DNA from: Dastarcus helophoroides
Lineage: Eukaryota > Arthropoda > Insecta > Coleoptera > Bothrideridae
NCBI GenBank assembly: GCA_028583605.1
Contig: CM053330.1
Location: 18,997,539 to 19,061,538, forward strand
Length of the DNA stretch: 64,000 bases
Reading direction: 5' to 3'
The stretch's first letter is position 1. Each line of letters opens with the position of its first letter. Positions 21,336 through 32,119 of this stretch are shown one piece after another. The notes beneath the pieces are model-generated. The model searched no databases. It had not been told where the DNA came from and was given only the letters and a program-made list of their open reading frames with translations. Position numbers and translations under genes: made by a program.

Positions 21336-21701
21336 AAGAAGCATCAGCATCATACATATTGAGATTCAAATCGATAATGGCGGTCTTTTGTTTTCTTGCC
21401 TATCTCTAATTAATTATATTTTTTTTATACGTACATTACAGGGCCACTAAAAAAAGTCTGGAACTATGCAAATGAATTTAAAGCTTTGAATTTGTAAAAA
21501 ATTCTCGGATAGATTGATTTTAAAAATGAAAATGATAGTCAACGCTAGAATTCTAGTATCAAATCAAGATAAATATTACGTTTGTTTATATTCAACATAT
21601 TTATATTTTTTAATTCAACATATTAATTTGATTATTATCAACCAACATATTATGTATTTAACTACGCAAAAAGTTCCATATTTGAATTTCAGACCCATTA
21701 G

Positions 21702-21755
21702 GTCGAACATTCTTCTTCACAGATTTTTGAAAATCTGTGAAGAAGGATGTTCGAC
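21702..21755. repeat. Near-perfect 26-bp hairpin with 2-nt loop
   Basis: The left arm 21702-21727 begins GTCGAACATTCTTC and the right arm 21730-21755 is its reverse complement with a single mismatch; the centre is TG. It may be a cruciform-forming palindrome left by a foldback or Penelope tail-to-tail junction. The 2-nt loop argues against a microRNA precursor. Confidence 0.7.
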
Positions 21756-22056
21756 AAGATATTTGAAAATCTGCGGTTATAAAACTTCTAAAATTTTGTT
21801 TCTTCTTCTAAAGTTTTTTCTGTGTTTTTTTTTCAATTAATTTATCTAGTAGTTGTTTAATGCCAAGCAAAACTCTTTTTTATTAAAAAGAACCATCGTT
21901 ACGCAAAATTTTTTCACAAAATTTATCAGTTTGCAAGTCCAAAAGGGTTGAGAAACTCTTTTCGAAATCATTGTAAACATAATGAACAGCAAGAATAGAG
22001 GACCACAGATATTATCCAGATTAATTTTTTTCCTTTTTCTAGGGATAAGTTGCGCA

Positions 22057-22090
22057 CAGTGGCGGCTGGTGACTTTTTGACAGGGGGTGC
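22057..22090 (+). mobile_element. hAT terminus CAGTGGCGGCTGGTGAC
   Basis: The terminus begins at 22057, abutting GTTGCGCA (22049-22056), a possible duplication. It lies at the 3' side of the minus-strand hAT transposase relic, and its first 15 bases match the terminus of the shorter element at 37403-38650. The opposite end was not found. Confidence 0.65.
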
Positions 22091-22445
22091 GCAGATTCAA
22101 AAAATATTAATAGTTAAAAGTTTAGGTGATTCCAATGCCGTAGCAAGGTATTAAATTTAGGAGAAACAAAAGTGATACAAAAGGTGTGATATTTAATAGT
22201 ATTTTTTCGAATTAAATTTAATTACCACCTTATAACCTCCAAAATATTTTCGAGTTATCATCTCTAAATTATATTCATTGAGAACAAAATAAACATTATC
22301 GATATTTCTGAGCCCCTTTAAAGCATTCTGCACGGTTGCACCTCTCAACCGCTTTACGTTGCTTAATTAAATTTATTTGCTTTCATAGGAATAAAATTAT
22401 ATTATTTTTTAATGAAAACCGCATTGCAAGATAAAATGTATTTTA

Positions 22446-24420
22446 TTACAAAGTTCTAATTAAACTATACAAAAAAGCAAAAAAATATTGTTTATAAATA
22501 AAATCAAAATTGTCTATCTCCTGCACCATACTTTTGTTGATGTACATCATCGCTAATGCATTTAAACGATCATTGTTCCTAGTATTGCGTAAGAAACTTT
22601 CAATTCTTTTAAGCGTCGGAAAACAGCGTTCTGATTCTGCAGGTGTCATTGGAGTTGTTATATATTTAGTAATTTTACTGTTTCAGAAAATGTTTCAGTT
22701 AAATTATTTTTTGACATAAATGACAATAAATTAACGGCACCAATAATATCAACAAAATCCGGTCTTGAATAAATAACTGTCAGTTCTGTTTTCAATCGAG
22801 GCGCACATACGTGTGGATAAGCAGAAATCACAGCTTCGAAAATACTACTGGAAAAGTAGCTGCAAATCTTTTAAATAGTTGATTGTTAAATAGTTCAGCA
22901 GCTAGAATGTGTCCACGGTACGAAAATCTCTCCTTCATTTGTGTTATGATTACGTCGCAGATTTCTTTGGCATACACACTTTTTTGTAAATGATCATCAT
23001 TCAATTCCTTCTTCTTGTTGGAAAGTTTGTGTTGACGCGCTTCTCAATGTCTTCTGTTTCATTTCTAATGGTAGAAATGGTGTTTTCAAAATTAAGTATG
23101 TCTTTCTGCAGCTGTAAACTGTCTTTCTTTCTCGACTGAATTTGATTATAAAGTATCTCGACGTGTGAAAGAATTTTGTGAAACAACGTCAACCAAAACA
23201 TAAATTCTGTGTCTTCTAAAGCTCGTCTGAAGCCGGAAGCTTCATTTAAAGTTACACCATTTGTATATCGTTCTTCTATTTTTTCAAATACTTCTATTAG
23301 CTCTTCCCGGTTTATATACACAGTATTTACTGTTCTAATATTATAATTCCACCGAGTTCCTGCCACCTTGGGCAGTCTCTGTTTGACAATTTCTTCTAAG
23401 ACATCACATCTAAGGCGGCCAACCGTCCCGCATTCTGCGGGACTGTCCCGGAATGGCGGTTACAGTCCCGCATAGAAAAAATTAATAAAATAGTCCCGCA
23501 AAACGCCTTATGCGTTCCGGACGCCCCGCATTCTTAAATATTGAATTCATTCATAGATTTTTAAATCACTAAATACCAAATCCAACCTATGCCAATCCTG
23601 CACAAAAAACGAACGACTAAGCCATGTCACACTGATAAATCGACCATATTTCAAAGATATGTAGGGGACGACAAATATTTTGGTTTGTTTTTGTTTCCCT
23701 CTAAGCTATGAGAGAAACAGAAAGTGAAGACTATTTTTTTTGGTCGACGAAAATAAATTACAAATCTTGTCCCGCATTGCCCTTTTCAATAGTTGGCCGC
23801 CTTAATCACATCGATTAGATAAATTTTAAAAAAAGCAGGAATAACCGATAGGTTATTAAAAAATGCACGAACTTTGGAATGTTGCGATGCATGCTGCTTT
23901 CTGCATTATAAGATTAAGCTGGTGAACATAATAGTGAATATAATGGTCATAAGGATATTTTGATTTAATTTAAATCTGGACTCCGTTTATAAAGCCACTC
24001 ATAACGTTTGCACCATCGTAAGTTTGTGCAATTAATTTGTGAGGTTTTTGCAAAATTAAAGGGTCCAGTTCTTCTTCGATACAGTCTGTTATGCTTTGGC
24101 GGATTTGTCTTTAAGTTTCTTAGATCCCCAAAAGTTCTCACAAATTGTACCATTACGTAAATATCTAAATATCAATACCAACTGACACCAATTAGTTACG
24201 TCTGTAGTTTCGTCACATTGAACAGACAGAAATTCTGAATCTCTAATTTGTTTACTGATTTCATCTCTGCAAACCGCCAGTATAGAATCTAATATTTCAT
24301 TTTGTATGATTTTTGATGTTCCCTGAAAAACGATTGGAGTTTTTAAATGTTCTTGAAGGGTTACATCCAATTCCAAGATTTTTTGATTGTTCACTTTCAT
24401 CATGATCTCTAAGTGCTAAT
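22446..24420 (-). pseudogene. hAT transposase relic of the ZMYM1-like/DUF4371 type
   Basis: Blocks of one protein are read on the minus strand across several frames. The N-terminal RNase-H-like part lies at 24403-24089 (SEFLSVQCDETTDVTNWCQ, then FRYLRNGTICENF) and continues near 24090-23980 (IAQTYDGANVMSGF), with HYIHYYVHQLNL further on. KVAGTRWNYNIRTVNTVYI lies at 23366-23001, AKEICDVIITQMKERFSYRG near 22980, and the C-terminal dimerisation region MTPAESERCFPTLKRIESFL at 22649-22446. The CDETTD and TYDGA motifs are characteristic of the ZMYM1-like hAT family. Frameshifts, stops and a nested 394-bp element (23411-23804) show it is dead. Frames running the other way over this region are shadows. 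Confidence 0.85.
23411..23804. mobile_element. 394-bp hAT-type MITE with perfect 8-bp duplication, nested in the hAT relic
   Basis: The ends TAAGGCGGCCAAC and GTTGGCCGCCTTA are perfect 13-bp inverted repeats. ATCACATC is duplicated exactly at 23403-23410 and 23805-23812. Removing the element with one duplication rejoins the transposase relic in frame (LSNRC followed by DVLEEIVKQRLP). The left subterminal region carries a palindromic GTCCCGCA...TGCGGGAC and further TCCCGCAT copies; one lies near the right end. These are plausible transposase binding sites. GC content is well above the surroundings. Confidence 0.9.
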
Positions 24421-25680
24421 TTAAATGCGCTGCAAAATTTTATGTAAGAAATAATTCGTTTCAAAATATAACGATTTTTTCTAACTTTCTACCTTTGCAG
24501 AAAAAAAATTAGAATTATCTGCTTAAAACCAGAGTTAACTTGTCAGCTCAAAAATAACAACATACCATCAACAACGTATCAAGATTGCAAGACTTCAATG
24601 TGTCGCCATTAATTGAATATATTTGAAAATACCAAATTATATATACGATAAAATCTTTACACTATAAAAAACGAATACGGCCTTTAGATGTTATTATACA
24701 GAGGAATTTATTAAATGTGTTATGTCTTTGTTTTAATTATTATTTATATTATTGTCAAATGTTATATAATATTCTAAACAAATATTACAACTTTGTAGCA
24801 TCAAGTATCATATGTACGTTATTGATAAGTACTTACCATGTTGGTTTAATTAAACAGTACTGATAACTGAAAGTAGTATTTTAATACACCACATTGCTAG
24901 AAAGTTAGTTTGTAGAAAAATACATTGTAGGTTGTTTTGCATGCACTTTTTAATTAATCGCCTGTCTAGCTAAAAAAAGTATTTAAAAAATATAGACCTA
25001 TTTATAAAATACAGGCATTTCTGTTGAAAAACGCATTTTCGTTTTTTTTTTTTTCGTATTAACTTGGATACCTCTTTCCACGCAATTAGGGATTCGATTT
25101 GGCCTAAGTGCTTTTTCACTTATACATATAGTTCATGTACTCTTTAAGCAAAATTTTTGGTCAAAAACCTTTTTTTTTATTTATTTAATTTCTATACCAC
25201 TTTTCAGAGGTTTTTATTATTTTTTCTATTTAATTTTGATACCCCTTTCTAAACTCTTAGAGATTGGAAGATTAAAATCGGGTTAGTACGTTATACAAAT
25301 AATCATTACAAAAAAAATCTGGGTTATAAGACGCCTTTTCATTGTTCCGCAATAAATTTGATACCCCTTAGACTCTAAGGGATATCAAATTGGTCTCTAA
25401 ATCTCTAAGGCTTAGAGAATAAATTGTTTCGTCTAAATACGTGTTTAAGCATTTTTTTATAGATTGTTTGCACAAAGTTATAAAAAGCATTTTTGACTAT
25501 TTCCACACTAATTTTAAAATTCCCTTTTATCCTTTTTTGCCCTTTTAAAGGATGAATTTCCAAAAATGTTGTCTTGTTGCGTACCTGGGTTATGAAAAAA
25601 ACCTGCTATTAAAATTTTGTGCTTCTCGCATCAGTTGTTACCGGGCTCTGTTCATTCAACAATCAAAAGAGCACAAAGGA
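24421..25680. other. AT-rich sequence, no gene recognised
   Basis: The missing right terminus of the hAT relic was looked for here and not found. Around 25250-25420, repeated ATACCCCTT and CTCTAAG words (TTGATACCCCTT at about 25246 and 25356) form a loose internal repeat. Confidence 0.3.
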
Positions 25681-25684
25681 AAAG

Positions 25685-25870
25685 GTACGCAAGATACACA
25701 CGGTAACTCAATATGTCAATCATTTGAAAGGCGAAACTTTATCGGAAACTCTCTGTACCATTTTTCATTTTAGAAGAGTTTCGCCCCTGTTATTGTGGAT
25801 GTACAGAGTTTCTGAGTAACCGTGCTCTGATCTTTTGAATTTAGTTTTTTCATTTCTTGTATATTTCCTT
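25685..25870 (+). mobile_element. Penelope-type 3' end, family B, left part
   Basis: Contains the hairpin words CACGGTAACTCAATATGTC, GAAGAGTTTCGCCCCTG and GTAACCGTGCTCTGAT, as in 7855-8025. It then stops at about 25870, where a foldback element begins. The family resumes beyond it at about 28345. Confidence 0.5.
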
Positions 25871-26499
25871 ATAGCCCAGGAAAAATAGATTTTTGCTATT
25901 TTTTTTATAGAAATATCTTCACTTCTACTTAACAAATAAGTACAGAGAGTTCCCCACGAAAATCATGTGCGGATCGGCCGCCCTATTGATTTAAATATGG
26001 AAAATTTTATTTTATTGTCAATAATTCACAAAATTTTAGTTTTACAAAAAAATGTTTCTTATAAAAGTTGGAAAGATTAAGATTTGCTGCAAAAGAGGTA
26101 CTTGTCCTTCCTGAGAAAATGTCACATGGGTAACATGCTTTTGGATAGTTGCACTGCTTTTAACATCATCCAAAAGATACAGCATGTGTCACGTTTTTTA
26201 ACCAATTTTGTCACAATGCTTAATGTACTATTCTGTCTTTAGTTAAATTCGCAATTTATTGCCGAGAAAACTGTTTTTATTGGTATCGATGTTACGTTCT
26301 TGATCTAATAACTTACCTTCATGTCGTCAAAAAATCATTATGAGAGTATCGATAAACGTTTCAAACAGTATGGTATGTATAGAGTTTTCAAGCGGTAACC
26401 TATGTGGACCACCAACATATCTAGTAGTATTATTTGCATGGTTAGTATGACTTTAAGGTACAAACAATCTCCTAATTACCTACTTTTTTGCCTTTTTTG

Positions 26500-27866
26500 T
26501 TGTTGTTGTTTCGAGAATAAGACGAATTTTAAGTTGAAATTTCCAGACACTTAAAATTTCGAGAAAACGATAAAATATTCAAAATTTTAAGAAAAGAAAG
26601 TAGAATTTTGAGTACATAGTCGTAATTTACAAAAAGACGAATTATAATTAAGAAATCCAGTTTTAGTTTAAAGCTGGAATTTTCAGGAAATAAAATTTAA
26701 TATAAAAAACTGACTTTTTGAAAAAACTTGCTTAAAAAATATCAAAATTTCGAAAAAAAGACGATTTTTGAAATAAAAATTGCAAGTTTCTAAAACCCAA
26801 ATTTTGAAAAAAATATCAAAATTTCGAGCAAAGGATTGACATTTTGAGAAAAAGATCGTCATTTTGAGAAAAACATCGAAATTTAGTAAAAAGACAAAAT
26901 TTTCCAGAGAAAGTTAAATGTTGTCGAAATTTCGAAAAAAGGGCGAATTTCGGGGAAAATTTCAGGAAAAAAGTCGAAATGTCAAGAAAAAGAGTCGACA
27001 TTTCTTGACTGAATATTTATTCTTTAACCTTCCCAAACTATAACATTAGAAAATATCCACTATTGAGATAAATAGCGAAATTTTAAGAAACAAGTTGGAA
27101 TTTGAAATTTCTAGAAGCTTTAGTCTCTTAACAAAAATTCAAATTTTTTCAAATATGTGGTTTTAAAATTTCCATATAAATATTATTCTAAAAATTTTTG
27201 CTTTTTTACCAATTCTCCAGAAAAAGGCGAAATTTGATAAACAAGTCGAATTTTTCAGAAAGATGAATTAAAACAAAGTCGAAATTTTCAAAAAATGTTG
27301 AATTTTGAGAAATAACGAAATTTTAAAAAATAAAACGACAAATTTTGAGATAAAAATTCGAAGTTTTAAGAAAGTCGTATTTTGATAAAAGAAGTCGAAC
27401 TTTAGAGTAAATTCGGCATTTCTAAAGAAAAAGAGAATTTTGTGAAAAAATGTGGATTTTGAGGAAAAAGTCGAATTTTCGAAAAATAAAAATTTATGGA
27501 AAAGGCCTGCGCAGTTGGGAACATAAATTTTCTGTTGGGTGTATGAACCAGGGGGGAGCAAGGGTCCCACCCTGCCATATTGTATCTAGCTAATAGGAAA
27601 AGAAAACAAGGGAATTTAAAAATACTTTTTATGAGGTGGGACTACATAAATTACTGGATTAGTTAGTTATCATCTTCAAAAATGTTGTTAGCTACGCTAC
27701 CCATGGACCCCTAACACTCATGATCTGGATCTCTCAAGGGTCCGCAAAGCCCAGTTTAGGAAACCCTTAGCAGTTGCATTGTTATTTCATAAATAATTTC
27801 CTTTATTGCCAAAGATGCGAATATTCCCGAATGCGAATGCAAATACGAATATTCGTTACATCACTA
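26500..27866 (-). mobile_element. Incomplete, reversed copy of the array-bearing hAT-type element
   Basis: The right end, read on the minus strand, is TAGTGATGTAACGAATATTC at 27866, the same terminus as at 8960. It is followed by the same GCGAATGCAAATAC-type subterminal words, the AACAATGCAACTGCTAAG segment and the AAACTGGG segment. The array then runs down to about 26500 in A-rich orientation, consistent with the reversal. The other terminus (TAGTAATGTAACGAATG) was not found near 26300-26500, so this copy is truncated or rearranged. Confidence 0.65.
26510..27490 (-). repeat. A-rich degenerate array inside the reversed hAT copy
   Basis: Irregular units of the type GAAATTTTGAGAAAAAGTCG, the reverse complement of the array at 9360-10560. 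Its orientation relative to the hAT terminus is the same in both copies. Minus frames at 26816-27001 and 27268-27570 are artefacts of the repeat. Confidence 0.65.
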
Positions 27867-28344
27867 ATCTGAAGATGTGAATTAACTCAGAAACGTAACA
27901 TTGAGATCAATAAAAACGTCACTCTCGCCAAAAAATCGCAAATTCAACGGAAGAAGTAAAATTGATTGGGCCTTCTGGAGGTATAGCTTAATAAATACGG
28001 GCCAAGTTCCGTACCTTTTGGGCAGTACAAAAATGATTGAGACTATCCGAAAGCACGTTATTCGTGGAACATTTCTCAGTAACGACTAAATCTACAAAAA
28101 AAAATGGCATATAACTTTTTTGTGGCAAATTTTAACCTCTCCAACTTGTAAAACAACAAAATTTTCCATATTTAAATTCATCTGGCGGCCGGTCCATACA
28201 CGATTTTGGCGGGGAAATTTCTGTACTTATTTGTTAAGTCGAAGTTTAAAATAAAAATTTAGTATTTATTTTATTGCAACAGGGGTGATTTTTTACCAAT
28301 CTTTCCTGGACTATCGCAGATTTTATTTTTAATTTTAATTTTCA

Positions 28345-28445
28345 TTTATTATTTCTTTCTTTCTAGAAGAAACTCCTTATAATGGTAGGCGAAACATTTT
28401 TAGTAGTTCTTTGACATGGTCCAATCCCGGAAGGAGTATATCTTG
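28345..28445 (+). mobile_element. Penelope-type 3' end, family B, right part
   Basis: Reads GAAGAAACTCCTTATAATGG, GGCGAAACATTTTTAGTAG, TTCTTTGACATGG and TCCAATCCCGGAAGGAGTA. It is the continuation of the tail interrupted at 25870 and is related to 8105-8195. Confidence 0.55.
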
Positions 28446-29220
28446 TAACAAATGTTTACATTTACGCCCCTACCTCGACAAGGTTACCCATATTTTTGTT
28501 AAATCATACAATTTGGCATCTGATACTTGATTTGAAATATAATGTTATTAGGGTAATGTAGTTTTCTGAAAAATTTTAGAAAATAAAGGAGTTACAGACT
28601 TTTGGAACACAGTAGATATATATAATAGATTATGTACTTGATGAATTATAAAAGTGTTTTCTGAAGAACTAACAATAAGAACATATAACATGTAAAAATA
28701 ATAACTTAAGGAAGTTATGGACGTATAAATAAAATAACTTCGAAATTTGAAGCGCCTTGAGCATTCTGTCATCCGACATACAATAGGCAACCTTAACAAA
28801 AATAACATTTAAGGCAAGAACTAACTACTTACATTATTGTTTTCTTCTTTGGACATTGAATATCTAGAATTACTAGAAACTATAAAATTACATAACAATG
28901 TAAAATATTTTCTTCGATGTTATGGCTGCTGCATTAAAATACCTTCTAGTTTCTTGTATACTTTCACTTAAATTTTTAGCGCTATCCCACCATTTCTCAC
29001 AGTGTACACATTTATACAATTCGTCCATTGAAAGTTCATAAAACAAGAATAAAGAGGAGGTACGTTCGAACGGAATTCGGTAGTTACAGCACCTCGCAAC
29101 AACAATTGTTATCGTTGGATAATTAGGTATAATATTTATGTGCAGTCATTTAAACTTTTTAATGGGTTCTAACATATTGACTCAAAATTAGTATACTGTA
29201 TATTTACGGTTGTCACCTAT
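28446..29220. other. AT-rich sequence, no gene recognised
   Basis: The minus frame at 28548-28808 has no domain and an AT-driven composition. Nothing else was recognised. Confidence 0.35.
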
Positions 29221-29850
29221 TAGTCCGGTCAAAATAGACAAAATTCCCTCAGAGCTAAAATTCACATTTGAATAGTCATTTTAAATAAAATGTGAAAAGT
29301 CCCCATCTATTCATGTGCTACAATTTTTTATTCAAGGTCAAAGGTCATGAAAATCAGTTTTTCGCAAATATCTCTTAAATGGTTAGTTATATTATAAAAA
29401 GAACTATGATCCAAATTGTAGAGAATATAATTTCCGACAAAAAAGATATTTGCAATTTTTGTCCTATGAATAGTCGTTGGCAGGTCATCGCAATTTTTAA
29501 AATTACAACTTGGATTTCTCGCGAAGGGTGCGTTTAGATTAGAACCTTATTTAACCCCTACATTTTCTCTGACATAAGAGTCAACTATCCTGAGAGAAGC
29601 TATCCGCGACTTATCTACACTGCTGGCAGCAGATAACTTCTCTCAGGAGAGCTGACACTTACGTTAGAGAGAAAATATATGTATTTTATGTCAGAGAGAA
29701 ATGTACGGAATAAAGTGTCTAGTGTAAACGCACCATAATATGCACTCTTTTCCACACCACCTTGGCGATAAAGTACTTGACGCATTTTTTTGTACGTAAT
29801 ATTCCATATAGATCTAATTCACGATCTATGTAGACGACCATCAATTTGGA
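29221..29850 (+). mobile_element. Unnamed repeat family C, copy A (interrupted by a MITE)
   Basis: Begins TAGTCCGGTCAAAATAGAC and shares blocks with 33400-33827 read on the minus strand: TTTTTATTCAAGGTCAAAGG, TTTTGTCCTATGA and CGCATTTTTTT. The blocks are in the same order on both sides of the nested MITE. No coding capacity is seen. The right end is diffuse and merges with the T-rich array. Confidence 0.6.
29527..29734. mobile_element. 208-bp MITE, family D copy 1
   Basis: Ends GGTGCGTTTAGATTAGA and, inverted, GGTGCGTTTACACTAGACAC, extending to TTTATTCCGTAC. The interior is itself partly palindromic (CAACTATCCTGAGAGAAGC, TCTCTCAGGAGAGCTG). A second copy lies at 43733-43920. The insertion site is shown by the uninterrupted relative at 33400-33827. 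No target duplication was resolved. Confidence 0.7.
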
Positions 29851-30605
29851 AAAAATAGAATATTTTGAAATTTTCGATTTTTTTAAAATTTCCACTTCCA
29901 AAATTTCTACCTTTTCCAAAATTATGACATGTTTTGAAAATTTGGACTTATTTTTCAAAGGAACATTTTTTTCTCTTAAAACTTAACCTTTTTTTTTTAA
30001 ATTATGTTTTTAATCATTTTATTCCCAAACATTTTTATTTATTTTTTTTTAAATTTCGATATTTTCAGAATTATTATTTTATGAAAAGGTTTATCTACCT
30101 TTTTTTTGAGAAACCCTTTTTAAAGTTTTGACTTTTTAACCAAGTTGTCATTTTTTCGAAAAATTTCTATTTTTTTTGGAAAAATTAGATTTTCTTAAAA
30201 AATGCAGTATTTTAAATGTCTCTTCTTTTTGAAAATCTAAACGTTTTTGGAAATTTCAATTTGTTTTATTATTTTGCCTTATTTGAAATATTCGGTAGAA
30301 TTTTCTTCAACATTTCCAACTTTTTATAAGATTTTGACTTTTCTTAATGTTTTGATCTTTTGTGAAAAGTTTTTTAAAAAATTTAACTTCTTTTGAAATT
30401 TTCGATTTCAGTGTTTTGACTTCTCTTAAAAATTTCGACTCTTAAAAATTATCGAACTTTTTTGAAAAATTTCGACTTTTTTCAAAATTAAATTTTTTAA
30501 AACTTTTCCTAGATTTAGCTTTTTTGAAGTTTTGTTTCTTTAAATTTCGATATTTTTGAAAATTTTGACTTTTGAAACTTACCCCCTTGAAAAAAAGGAT
30601 GTACA
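29850..30605 (+). repeat. T-rich degenerate array
   Basis: Irregular TTTTGAAAATTTCGACTTTT-like units over about 750 bases, ending just before the foldback at 30639. No flanking hAT termini were identified. Confidence 0.55.
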
Positions 30606-30638
30606 TTTAGAGTTTAAACTCTAAACTTTTAATTTATG

Positions 30639-32115
30639 CAGGTTGAACCAAATCTGATTTCCACTATAGGGATTTCGTAAACTATTAAAGATACAAGAAA
30701 GCTTCAATGGGAAGAGTAGTGCAGAATTTAATGCCTAATATTATTCCGCTGAGAAAACAATTGAATTTCAATTCGTCTTGGTTTTATTTAGAAAAAACTG
30801 AAAATCGCTAATTTTAAAAATCAGCTGTAACTTGTTTATTTGAAGTTTGATTGAAAAATTTTAAAATTTTAATTAGTTGTTTATTGAGCCTTTTCATTAA
30901 TGTATGTTAATATTTTCTAAATTTAACCGTTTCCGAGAAAATTATGTCAACTTTGTTATTTCTTATGGATGCCATAGTAGATTTTACCATTTTTGAATTT
31001 GATATATTTTTTTGATTAATTTGATATATGATATGCCATACTTCAAATGTGGCAAAGTGGGTTAAATGAACTAATATTTTATTTTTAAACAAAAAAATTA
31101 TAGTAGGCGATGCAAGTGCCATAACTGTTAATAACGGAAATACAGTACCTAATTACGTAACAATAATTATTGAAAAATTAAAAATATTGCAACAAACTGT
31201 ACAATATTTAAACAGGTTATTAATATAATCTTAACGTGCTTGCGGCCCTTTAAATGGCGTAATTCGATGAAAACGTGAAGATGTTTTAAACATTTTTTCA
31301 GTTATTTTAACAACAATTCTTTAAACATTGAATACTTATTCATGTAACGGGAAATATCTAACAATCTAACATTAGAAATGACTCTCGTATTTATGCACAT
31401 TATCTGTCTTAAAATATTTAACTTCTAGAGAAGTCTAGAACGCACATTTGCTTATGAGTCATGGGAAAGTTGGCCTTAATAAGGCCCTTAGAATGTTCTG
31501 AGAATTACGTAATTTAAAGGGAACCATGCACGTTACGATTATTTATAAATATTTCAATGCTATACAGTTTGTTATAATGTTTTTTAATAATAATTATTGC
31601 TTTTTTAGGAACTGTATTTTTTATTATTAAAAGTTATGGCACTTGCATGCCTACTATAATTTTTTTGTATAAAAATAAAAAATTAGTTCATTTAACCCAC
31701 TATAGTACATTTGAAGTATAGCATGACATCAAATTAATCAGAAAAATATGCCGAATTCGAAAATGATAAAATCCAATACGGCGTCCATAAGAAATAACAA
31801 AGTTGACATAATTTTCTTGGAACCAGTTGAATTTAGAAAAAGTTAATGTACACCAATGAAAAAGCCTCAAAGCTCAACTAATTACATTTTTTTAATTTTT
31901 TTAATTGGACTTCAAATAAACAAGTTAAAGCTGATTTTTAAAAATGCGATTTTCAGTTTTTTCTAAATAAAATCAAGACGAATTGGAATTCAAATATTTT
32001 CTCAGCGGAATAATATTAGGCATTAAATTCTGCACCATTTTTCCCATTTAAGCTTCCTTGTATCTCTAATGTTTTACGAGATCCCTGTAGTGTAAATCAA
32101 ATTTGGTTTAACCTG
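30639..32115. mobile_element. 1477-bp foldback element
   Basis: The left end CAGGTTGAACCAAAT and inverted right end CAGGTTAAACCAAAT match at 14 of 15 positions. The arms remain alignable for about 600 bases each (for example AAATTATAGTAGGCGATGC at about 31095 against GCATGCCTACTATAATTTT at about 31660), around a centre near 31380. The expected TA duplication is not exact (TG at the left, TA at the right). The minus frame 30907-31122 lies within an arm and has no domain. Confidence 0.7.
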
Positions 32116-32119
32116 TATA

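Larger units (their letters stand above)
25871..28314. mobile_element. 2.4-kb foldback element inserted in a Penelope-type tail
   Basis: The left end ATAGCCCAGGAAAAAT and inverted right end ATAGTCCAGGAAAGAT match at 14 of 16 positions. Inverted arms extend about 300 bases inward (about 25871-26200 and about 28000-28314); both contain AACAAATAAGTACAGA and CGGCCGCC as paired features. Between the arms lies an array-bearing hAT copy. The flanks are the two halves of a family-B Penelope tail, so the insertion site is defined by comparison with 8012-8110. No clear target duplication was resolved. Confidence 0.6.

Noticed and set aside
21702..21755. MicroRNA precursor
   Set aside because: A 2-nt loop and almost perfect pairing do not fit a typical pre-miRNA; a palindrome or foldback relic is simpler.
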